Source: Botrytis cinerea B05.10 (Eukaryota > Ascomycota > Leotiomycetes > Helotiales > Sclerotiniaceae). From it: a DNA stretch of 64,000 bases. Under the pieces are notes generated by a model. It was not told where the DNA came from and did not search any database. It saw only the letters and a program-made list of their open reading frames with translations. The stretch lies in assembly GCF_000143535.2 (NCBI RefSeq), contig NC_037316.1, forward strand, positions 2,108,001 through 2,172,000. The letters are read 5' to 3'. The stretch's first letter is position 1, and every line of letters begins with the position of its first letter. Positions 55,467-64,000 of the stretch are shown piece by piece. The position numbers and the translations under genes were made by a program.

Positions 55467-56608
55467 ATTGCGGATGTAAATAATAATATAAAGAATGTAT
55501 TCAGAGATCAAAACTTGTTAGGAAAGAAAATTAAAGAAAATGAATGACTGAGTTGTGAAATGAGAGACTTAGACCGATGCACCACTCCTTTAATAATGGA
55601 CTTGCAGTCTAAGATAGACATCAGATACGAGATCAAACGCAACTTCCATCCACACAAACAATATATCCATCACAATTCCTCCTTGTAAGATTGAAAAATA
55701 GACTCATCCTTCGTATCGAGGGTATGTTTCCGTTGCGTTCGCTAGCACAGCAAGGAGACACTGGTGAACAGCCTTTACGTGCGCCAACAGTATGATGAAA
55801 AGGGGTGAATATCATATCCAGAAAGAGCACTGCTACTCTAATCCTACGACATAATTTCAAACTTCGATATGCCAAGCTTTTATACAATTCAAACTTCCTC
55901 TTTATCAAACAGAACTTTGCTCTGAGCCTTTGAGTTGCGGCACGAAGCTCTAATTTTGCACATGCCAAGAGTCTTAAGAAAGGAAATAGAATGGTTGTAA
56001 GGCTATGAAATTGCTGTTTGCTATTTCGGTCACACATTATCGATGGTTATAGGTTTAGGTTGTAAGTTGTTGTCGCAGGCTACGAAGATTGGAAGCTGGA
56101 TTAACATTTGATGCAGTTGGTGACCATTACTACATGTACTTTCCAAAACTGATCGTGAAAACTATGTGGAAAGGACTCGTTAGATGTTCCTACCAATGGT
56201 TATTTCTATCGATCTTGGAACTGTGGATGCTGATTTGCCGAATAAGATGGTGGCAGTGCTCAGAGAGCGTCTGTGCCGCATGTGCCCCATACTCCTAGTA
56301 ACAACTTCGAAATGGTGGCATTGACAACACAGTGTGACTTCCTATGTTGGTGGCACGCAGCGAAGGACTTTAGGTCAAACGAAGTTTGACTCTCTGCGAC
56401 CATGCATATCATAACCGTAATTCCTTTTCTGTTGACATCCCCAGACTCATAATACGATATCGCTCTGATCTGGAATGCTTTCTAGTCAAGATTAGACTGA
56501 AATCAAAATTGTCTTCATATCTCTACCTCCAGCTTTCTCGTTGATTATTTGCTGCTTCTAACTTCATCTTGGAGTCCTGATAATTGCCAGTTTTCACCAG
56601 CTTTCACA
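55467..56608. other. Intergenic region between the two cysteine-rich genes
   Basis: It holds the promoters of two divergent genes. A 134-codon ATG-started ORF on the minus strand (55633-56037) has no signal peptide and no recognised domain; composition (many Leu, Arg, Phe and Cys) is not convincing and I leave it unannotated. Confidence 0.5.
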
Positions 56609-57025
56609 ATGTCGAACGATAGCCATTGCATCAACGATAATGGCGGTGTATCCAGCACTCTCGGCAACCAATCTGCTTGTTTCTGGCCTTTTGTTTCGAC
56701 CGATCCAAATAGTACCCAGTTTGGCAATGTGTCACTTTCCGCGCTAAAAGCATGTTGCGGCACTTCCGACCTCATCGATTATCCGCTCAATGACCAATAC
56801 AACTGCACAATTCAGTATTGCCACTTTCCTCCACCAAATGGCGACGACACGATCATGCAATGCCTCCAAGACGTGTTTGACAGTGGCAATTCAAGCCATC
56901 GGGTTGACCTCCTCTGCACGGGGATTGACAAGATTGAGTCGATGGGTCCAATTGTTCGAAGAGGTACAATCAATACGATCCTTTTGGCGACGGCAGTCAT
57001 TGCATTTGGGAGTTGGGCTCTTTAA
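56609..57025 (+). CDS. Small cysteine-rich protein with hydrophobic C-terminal tail
   Basis: A single-exon 138-aa protein. The ATG at 56609 (CACAATG) is the only one in frame; the open frame extends 20 codons upstream without an ATG. Eight cysteines occur in the first 110 residues (SHCIND, SACFWPF, KACCG, YNCT, QYCHF, MQCLQ, LLCTG), with several N-x-S/T sites. The C-terminus RRGTINTILLATAVIAFGSWAL is a hydrophobic segment after two basic residues and a Gly, as in a GPI-anchor signal or a tail anchor. An extracellular role would be natural given the cysteines and glycosylation sites, yet no N-terminal signal peptide is visible. A missed upstream exon or unconventional export must be considered. 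Family unknown. Confidence 0.6.
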   Translation: MSNDSHCINDNGGVSSTLGNQSACFWPFVSTDPNSTQFGNVSLSALKACCGTSDLIDYPLNDQYNCTIQYCHFPPPNGDDTIMQCLQDVFDSGNSSHRVDLLCTGIDKIESMGPIVRRGTINTILLATAVIAFGSWAL

Positions 57026-57465
57026 AAAGAAGTTCAACTCATTTCAAGAAATTGTGGAATCATTTGGTGGGATGATGGATCTAATCGTGGGTTGTGATGC
57101 GGAACTACTGGTGTACGGTCCCGTGATAAGGCGGATGTAGCGAATGTGTCGTATCGGCCCTGGTCTTAGCCTTCCGCGACAATTTCCCCTATCGTTTGAT
57201 GTGTAGATTTGATCGATATCATAATGAGATAAAATCGGATTGATGAGCTATCAAGACTTTTCAAACTCATCAACTTAAGCACTCAATTCCATTTTATGAT
57301 GGCAAAATAAAGGCGGTGTAGGTAAATCAAAATGGACAGCTGACCTGACGATATTCAAGCCGTGGCGTGCTTCAATTGCTCAGCCGTTCGAACGATAACT
57401 CCTGTTGTCTTTATGTTATTGCGCATCAAAAGTTTTGAATCTTGCATGTTTCATAAATAATAGTA
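57026..57465. other. Promoter region of the HET gene
   Basis: About 440 bp, no gene seen; the final 60 bases before the ATG are AT-rich. Confidence 0.45.
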
Positions 57466-59496
57466 ATGGAAGTCCTGCCAAACTATTCTTACACGCCCCT
57501 CGACACCTCCAAACCTTCAATTCGTCTTCTCCGTCTCCAGCGCAACGAACAAGGTTCAATCAGTGGCTTGCTAGAAAGTTTTCCCCTTGATGACCCGGAA
57601 CGTCCGGTCTTTAGAACTTTGTCTTATGTTTGGGGCCCTAAAGTCTTTCCTCACAACATCCTTATCAATGGGTGTTCGTTTCCTATACTGAGCAGTCTTC
57701 AGCCATTTTTAGAAATCATCTGTGATGACGAAAAGTTGAAGCAAAGTTGGTGGTGGATTGACTCAATTTGCATTGATCAGAATGTGGGATTGATCGCAGA
57801 AGTGGAGCGCAATACGCAGGTCGCTATGATGAGGAGAATTTACGAGGAATCAGAAAGGAGTTTCGGTTGGCTCGGTCCGGGAGACGATGAGGGCGAGCAA
57901 GCAATCCGCTTTTTGAAGATGCTAGCAAATCAGAAGAAAAGATTAGATTTGCTTCACCAAAGAAGATTGGGCGGAGATAAAAAAGCGAAAGATGAAGAGC
58001 TAGGAAACGAGTTGAGCGATAGGAAAAAATGGGCTGCATTAGAAAAGTTGTTACTGAGGCCTTGGTGGACGAGAGTTTGGACACTTCAAGAGTATCTTGT
58101 TCCGCGAAAATTTGTGTTTCAGTGCGGACACGAAACCATAGATCGGCGGAAATTGACTAAAGCAATGAGTACAATAGGCACATGCAGGAGAATCGATGAG
58201 ACATTGCTGGCTCATAAAGCATTTGAAGCTCCATGGATACGTCGTCGTGTATTCCATTGGTATCAAAGAGGTGCCCCGACACAGTTGATAGGGTTGATGG
58301 GATACATTTCGGATTACAAAGCTACTGATCCTAGGGATAGAATCTACTCTGTTCTCGGCTTGGCTGCGGATGGATTCTTGGCTGATCCGCCGAGATATCA
58401 GGACAGTTTTGAAACGGTTTATTCAAATTTGGTCAAAAGCTTTGTTGAGAAACACAAGAGTTTGGATATTCTCTGCTTCGTGGACCGGTTCCATTGTTTA
58501 GAATATTTGAATGGCCAGCTAATACTTCCCTCTTGGGTGCCAGATTGGAGAGCCGATGTACAGCCGTGGATGGTTCCTGCAATAGCTGCTCAAAGTGGTG
58601 CAGGTCACATCGGAAACCTTCGTCCTATAATGTTCTGGCATCCCAAGGGCAACAATTATGATGTTTTTATGGCTGGAAAGAGCAATCCCCCTCTAAAATA
58701 CAATTTCTCCACAGATCTCAGGATACTGACCTGCCAAGGAGTGTTCGTAGATCATGTCGACGGTATTGGCGGCCTCAAGGTAGTTTACACAGACGAAGAT
58801 AAGACAAGCGACGAAATTGCCGAGGTGTATCAGAGTATCGAGTCAACAAGCATACATGGAACAACTAAAGCTTCTCAAAGCAACATCGAGTTACTAACTC
58901 AAGCTGAATTGGATCCAAAACAGGCATCTAGATACATGGATCACATTTTTCGCTGCTTGATGCTAAATCGGCAAGACCGATATCTTAGTCAGGATATATC
59001 AGCCAGGGAATTTTCGTATCTAGAGTTCCAAGCATTTTGCTTCGCGGCAATGAAAAGGCCAGGTGATGTGCATCCCCTGTTTCTCGATTGGTTTGAACGC
59101 AATCGGACACTCCGAATCGGTTCCCACTCACTCGAGCAGATATGCAGAGCAACACCATTTCCGGAGTCTGAGTCCTTCGCCGGCTTTGACTTCATGGATA
59201 TCTCAACCAACGAACAAGGATTCATTTCTCGTTTCAGAGATACCACCAAATGGATGGCGCGAAGACTCATGACCACAGACCAAGGATTCATTGGTATGGT
59301 TCCGTGTCGAGCACGGAAAAGCGATCAAGTTTGGATCCTGCTTGGATGTAGCATTCCTTTAATTTTGAGAAAATGGGAGGACAAGAAAGGCTATCAAGTG
59401 ATTGGAGAATGTTATCTCCACGGATATATGAGTGGCGAAATTCAAAAAGAAGTCATAAGTAGAATCCGAATAATCGAGGATGTATGCTTGTTATGA
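57466..59496 (+). CDS. Heterokaryon incompatibility (HET) domain protein
   Basis: A single-exon 676-aa protein (context GTAATGG). The HET domain (about 45-200) shows its three blocks: FRTLSYVWGP (about 48), WWWIDSICIDQNVGLIAEVERNTQVAMMRRIYEESE (about 94-130) and WWTRVWTLQEYLVPRKFVFQCG (about 200). Downstream there is the usual GLMGYISDYKATDPRDRIYSVLGLAADG, as in many HET proteins, then LPSWVPDWR. The C-terminal 300 residues include GFISRFRDTTKWMARRLMTTDQGFIGMVP, the G-x-x-P...C...D-x-v-x-i-L-G motif end of HET proteins. HET domains trigger regulated cell death on recognition of non-self. No NACHT or repeat domain is attached. Which partner activates it cannot be seen. It has no close neighbour to suggest a two-gene incompatibility pair, apart from the small Cys-rich gene 440 bp upstream. 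Confidence 0.93.
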   Translation: MEVLPNYSYTPLDTSKPSIRLLRLQRNEQGSISGLLESFPLDDPERPVFRTLSYVWGPKVFPHNILINGCSFPILSSLQPFLEIICDDEKLKQSWWWIDSICIDQNVGLIAEVERNTQVAMMRRIYEESERSFGWLGPGDDEGEQAIRFLKMLANQKKRLDLLHQRRLGGDKKAKDEELGNELSDRKKWAALEKLLLRPWWTRVWTLQEYLVPRKFVFQCGHETIDRRKLTKAMSTIGTCRRIDETLLAHKAFEAPWIRRRVFHWYQRGAPTQLIGLMGYISDYKATDPRDRIYSVLGLAADGFLADPPRYQDSFETVYSNLVKSFVEKHKSLDILCFVDRFHCLEYLNGQLILPSWVPDWRADVQPWMVPAIAAQSGAGHIGNLRPIMFWHPKGNNYDVFMAGKSNPPLKYNFSTDLRILTCQGVFVDHVDGIGGLKVVYTDEDKTSDEIAEVYQSIESTSIHGTTKASQSNIELLTQAELDPKQASRYMDHIFRCLMLNRQDRYLSQDISAREFSYLEFQAFCFAAMKRPGDVHPLFLDWFERNRTLRIGSHSLEQICRATPFPESESFAGFDFMDISTNEQGFISRFRDTTKWMARRLMTTDQGFIGMVPCRARKSDQVWILLGCSIPLILRKWEDKKGYQVIGECYLHGYMSGEIQKEVISRIRIIEDVCLL

Positions 59497-62400
59497 CGAA
59501 TAACATCAACATTCTTATTAGTCCGGAGCACAATTCCGGCTCAGAAACTTATGAGTTCTTGGTATTATATGGCATCTCAAGTGTTGTAGTCCCTCAGATG
59601 ATCCATTAATGAGATCGATCCGACATTCTGATCAATTAGAATAGGTAAATTCAAGGCCTAAACCCTTCTTGTCTTTGTGTGTACAGCACTTCTGATCATA
59701 GAAATGGTGACCCGCGATTCCTGGATAACAGCTGAATATTAGTTTACATCAATCATTTAATATCCAGCAAAGAAGTTCTGATAGTCTGAACCTTGAATAT
59801 TTATGATATGCTTTAAAATGGTCCGACGCTCAATAGCCATGAAGTCACTCCCATGCTCAAGACAGACGCGTCCAAGTACATAATCACTGAACGTTGACTT
59901 TGAGTAGACAGAAATTGTACAAGTTCCTACTTTCCCCACATTTACCAGTACTTGAAGGCTTTAAGTAAAAACTCAGTTTTGACTACTCACCATCTAAGAA
60001 CAACGTGAAAATGGTAGTAGGAAATGCTCCCCACTCATACATTGCAGATCTCTATTTTCCATGAGTTTTTGCAAATATCACATAAATCACTCAGTCGAAC
60101 AGTAAAACGATTTCTAATGCATGCGCGCGAATAGCGCATTATGAAATCTGGAACATATAGATAGATTACCACACTCAGAAAATGCATTACCCCAATCCAG
60201 AGGGCAAGGTCCCTCAGCTAAAGAAACTATTGCAAGTAAGCCTTGCAGATTAAGCCCAATGCATGAAGATCCCAAAACGTCCAGCCGACTTCGGCCATTC
60301 CAAGCCCCCGGGCCATGGGATACATACGGTAACACGGGTACATGGATTGTATTGTGAAACTCGGTTTGCATGGGGTAAGTAAGCCATGACACGGGTTGAT
60401 ATGCGGGATTCCGAAAAAAGATTCTTAGGTCTGTTGAAGTTTGGTATGCGTCCTGCACGAGGGATTAAGTAGATAGGAATGATGAATATTGAAACCTGGT
60501 AGCTGTTTAATGATTTGATTGACATAACTTTTGTTTTTTTGTATTTCTTGTGTTCTGGTCAGTTTTATATTGTGCGAATCCCCGATTTATGTTACGCGAT
60601 GTCAGTTCCCATCCGCTTTCATGTTCTTACATCCATTTATGAACCTCGGATATTACTCTCCTAGTTGTGCTCCGTAACTCCATGAGAATTCCTCACTCCG
60701 TCCGGAGGTTATGTCATCCCGCACGCACACAGTACACCATTTCAATGAAATTGGCGCTTTCAGACCTGGCATGTGTGGTGTATATTCTGTCTAGTGTAGG
60801 TAGTGATTTTCGTCTTTGGAGATTTGGGCAAAAGGTTATGGGGAAGTGACAGTTCTTTTGACATGTATGTGCTGGATGAGGAATGGTGTGGTGAGAGGAG
60901 TTGCTTCTGCTGCGAGGGATTGAAAACAAGTGGCAGAAGGTTAGTCCTCGTGTTTGTGCAGTAAGATATGTTTCGTACCAGGTGGGTATTCGGTGAGTGG
61001 AGAATTTGTATAGCATGTTAGATTGGAGTGATTGATCATGCACGAAAAACAAGTCGAGGCAATTGGAGTACAATCATCCAGAATCTGCTTTGCTGGCGAC
61101 AGAAGACTCAATGGAAAATCCCCGAGTCGAATGCAAAGTATCATCCGTCAGCGTATTTACCGTTTTCACAGGACTCCTTCGTCTGAGAATTAAAGGTGCA
61201 CGGCATTCTGCATTGAGCCTTCATGGCAGGGATTCCCAAACTTGTTTCTTCTAACGCGTAACACGAGATCCATATTGTGTGTTGTGCGCTACAGATTCAT
61301 CGTTGTCAACTTTACCATCTCTCATCCCACGCTGTGTTTGTAGATCAGATGGACCGCTAGGTCAGCCGTGAGAGCATGAGTGGAACTATAGGTATCCAAT
61401 GCCAAGTTCCAACTTGATAGTTCAAGCACCCATTCTTCGTTTTTAACAGCTGACATCATGTATAGAAGCATTGATGGCGAAAGAAGGTAACCCCAAAACG
61501 AGTTCATCTCCCAGTATTTCCGAAATCAAGAGATGTGATGATCAGATGATATGCCCTTCAGTGCAAAAGTAACTCAAGATAGGTATGCATTGTATGCATC
61601 TTCACGGCATATCCCTTTATCGTATTTGAAATCTAGAGTCCAGGAGCTTTCTGGGTATGACGATTAACCACCTTGGCCAATTGACAAAGGCTCCGATATA
61701 AATGACAACCTGGTAGGTATTGATAGGATACTCTATCTTTGAGGCTTTGAAAGGTTACCAGAAGTGACAAGTGTAGAGATTCATCGCCTTGTATCCGTGC
61801 TTGTGCCCGTTTGTAGTTTCTCAAGTACGCCTGTGTTTTCTTTGAATTCTCGAATACATGTGCAAGAACCGGAAAACAAAACCATAACGATTTTGCCCCA
61901 TAAATGTACATAACGACCCTCCCCCTAGTAGATTTTAGGCTGAATTCCAAACACTTTGAAAACGGCCAATAGAGTATATAGGGGGGTCAACTTTAGGAAC
62001 CAAGATTGAGTAGAGCGGGGTAGTCCCGATGTTACACATGAAATAGCTAGCCATTCATTCTCATCTTTGGCGGCGTACAGATCAAGCTTTTTTGGATATT
62101 ACTGTAGGAAGGCTATTCAATCCAGCAACCCGGCGAGAGGGACCAATGAATTTCGATAATCATGGTTACCCAATTTTTTACCGGACGAACCCATTTTGAG
62201 CCGTCGGGGCTACGGCATTTTGGTAAATTGTAATACCAAGATCTGTCGAGAGGAAATCAAGTCTTTCGCCCTAGACAACCGGAAGGTTTTTTAGGATGAC
62301 GGAGGGTATTTCAACGGCTGTCATTGCCATGTCCTCATCCGTTGAAAATTGTCTTTGTTCCCTTCGGCACACAAAGTCTGTTCGTTTCAGCTACGATACC

Positions 62401-64000
62401 AAGCTAAAAGAATAGGAACCAAGTGGAAAATACACCTTGTTCCTAATCTACGAAATATCTTGGTCGTCAGCATGAGCGAAAGGATATTGGTCTCCAAGTC
62501 GGATACATGGCCAATAACCATGTTTCTGGAGATGTAGTGATTTTGCGAGCTCTGTTTGGCTTAGTAGTGTCAGCATCTTTGCGACGTAACAGGATCCTCT
62601 TACCGAAAAATAAATATCTCGGTTCATCGCCAGTAAGGTAACATATACTATAGGTTAAAAACTAATCCCCCAAATATCCATAATGCTGTATGTTCTTTAG
62701 CTAACCAAGATTCTATTAGGATATCGAAATTGCAAGTTTCAAAAAACAGGCCTTCATAAGTAGGTAATCATGTTCCAGGTGGTGCCGGAATTTTGTTGAG
62801 TGAGTGCGGGACGTTGTGCAGAATTGACCAGGCTCTGATTCCGATAAAGATTCTTCACCATCATTTTCTTGTATAATTTGGGCCTCAGGGATACTGAACA
62901 CTGCATACGAGAGTGACCAGACAGCATTCTTCTTGGTAGATATATGTTGTGATAATTATCTGGATGCTGCAGAGGCAATGACCTTCTATGCACCACAATT
63001 TTTCTTATTCGAAAAAGGAATGATGCTACTGATTAAGTTCAGCGGTGGCCTGATTATTCCCTGCTTCGATAACTTCATGTACCAAATTAAAATTCGTTGA
63101 TCGTTTGATAGTTTTGGGAAAGATCCGTTGCTAGGGTTGCTAGAGGATAGAATACCTCGGCATAAGTTTCCTCTTGAAGCAATTTAAATTCTGACTCTGT
63201 AGAACATGAGCTGAGATAATGGGAGTCAAGATATTACACCATCATAGATGCATACCTCCATGGTAATAGGCAAGAAAAGTCACAACAATTGAGCCTGTCA
63301 GGCAGCGTGAGCGCAGCAGATCTACATCGAATTGAATCAGTTTGGTAGGTTATGACCTTGGCCCAAGTCTCTATAACGAATGATCGAAACCCACGATAAC
63401 TTTGGGAAGAGAAGAGATAATAAAGAAGCAACAATGACAGGATGTGCCCTGAAAGACCTCTCATGTCTCTCGGAGTCTGTTTGTTAGCCGGCCAATGATA
63501 GTGAATATGTGTATGTCACCTCTTCCGTGAAACGTGACACTGAAGCTCCGAAGCGGGAAGAGTACATGCACAGTGAAAATGATGCTTTTTCCATTAAGCC
63601 TTGAGTAAGGTCACCGGCATCTACGCTTGCCATCCTCCCAATGGACGTAAAACCAAGGGAGAGGACAACTAGAAGAATGTTCCTCTGGATAGACGACTCT
63701 CTTGCACGACCTTGCGCAACAGATGGAGCGATGATACACTGGCGGTGTGGTGGTAGAAAGAGATGAGAGAAGAGGGGGAGGAGTAAAATGAGTAGCAGCA
63801 GAAACAATGGTAGCGGATGGTAGCGGATAGGTGGGTAGGCATTGGTTAATGATTAGACGCATTGTGGATGAATAGTTCGGGGGTTTAAGCCATGGATTGT
63901 AATCGTGATTCCTAGCTTTTTAACACCACCGCCCACCACTACCACCCACCACTGTCTGCGAGTGCATCACCAGCATTGTGTTGGTACGTAGGTACTCAAG
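59497..64000. other. Gene-free region to the end of the window
   Basis: About 4.5 kb with no convincing gene. All ORFs are below about 120 codons, lack domains and overlap on opposite strands. No transposon terminal repeats or tRNA were recognised. The last 100 bases have a CCACC(AC)-rich stretch. Confidence 0.5.

Noticed and set aside
55633..56037. 134-codon ATG-started minus-strand ORF
   Set aside because: No signal peptide, domain or splice extension; composition unlike the adjacent real genes. It might be a degraded gene, but the sequence does not show it.
59497..64000. Possible degraded transposon or gene relics in the final 4.5 kb
   Set aside because: No paired inverted repeats, target duplications or conserved protein motifs found by eye.
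1..64000. tRNA, rRNA or CRISPR-like arrays
   Set aside because: No cloverleaf with a GGTTCRANYC-type T loop was seen, and the direct repeats present are fungal minisatellites, not spacer arrays.

Overview
The window is nuclear DNA of a filamentous ascomycete. Genes are interrupted by short GT-AG introns (about 49-190 nt), several with a TACTAAC- or CTGAC-like branch point. Intergenic DNA is AT-rich and full of microsatellites. The gene content includes fungal hallmarks: a HET-domain protein, small secreted cysteine proteins, APC3/CDC27, SND2, a DUF3605 protein and an APC-type NADH-cytochrome b5 reductase. The CBR1, DUF3605 and secreted-protein sequences look like Leotiomycetes, most probably Sclerotiniaceae (Botrytis/Sclerotinia/Monilinia). 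That placement is inference from remembered protein families, not a database result.

Layout. 1-1.3 kb: the 3' part of a BCS1-type AAA ATPase. 3.0-8.4 kb: a six- or seven-exon UBP12/USP15-type deubiquitinase. 8.4-17.6 kb: a long gene desert with simple repeats and two adjacent non-autonomous transposons; the second has a perfect 9-bp target duplication. 17.6-26.2 kb: a gene-rich block holding a small secreted protein (-), NADH-cytochrome b5 reductase (-), a divergent DUF3605 protein (+), a SND2/TMEM208 ER protein (-) and APC3/CDC27 (+). 27.4-31.3 kb: a tandem pair of paralogous RING-H2 proteins that share promoter motifs. 31.3-34.9 kb: a gene-free tract with a MITE flanked by TTAA and a strongly strand-asymmetric pyrimidine-rich stretch. 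34.9-37.2 kb: a Ser/Thr kinase (-). 37.2-41.4 kb: gene-free, with a 16-bp minisatellite. 41.4-45.0 kb: a class I heme peroxidase and a DUF6594-like membrane protein. 45.9-49.9 kb: a single-exon 1321-aa synthetase. 51.3-57.0 kb: an unknown protein, a 59-bp minisatellite inside a larger duplication, and two cysteine-rich proteins. 57.5-59.5 kb: a HET-domain protein. 59.5-64 kb: no convincing gene.

The most striking locus is the gene at 45898-49863 (-). It combines an adenylation domain, a peptidyl-carrier domain and about six membrane helices interleaved with three hexapeptide-repeat/acyltransferase-like domains. This is the architecture and almost exactly the length of bacterial epsilon-poly-L-lysine synthetase (Pls), and a fungal relative is known from Epichloe endophytes. 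It is intronless, looks more GC-rich than its surroundings, has gene-free DNA on both sides, and a lone transposon terminus lies about 325 bp beyond its stop codon. I read it as a probable horizontally acquired poly-amino-acid synthetase. Its product in this fungus is unknown. Exon boundaries below were set by reading frame and splice motifs only.
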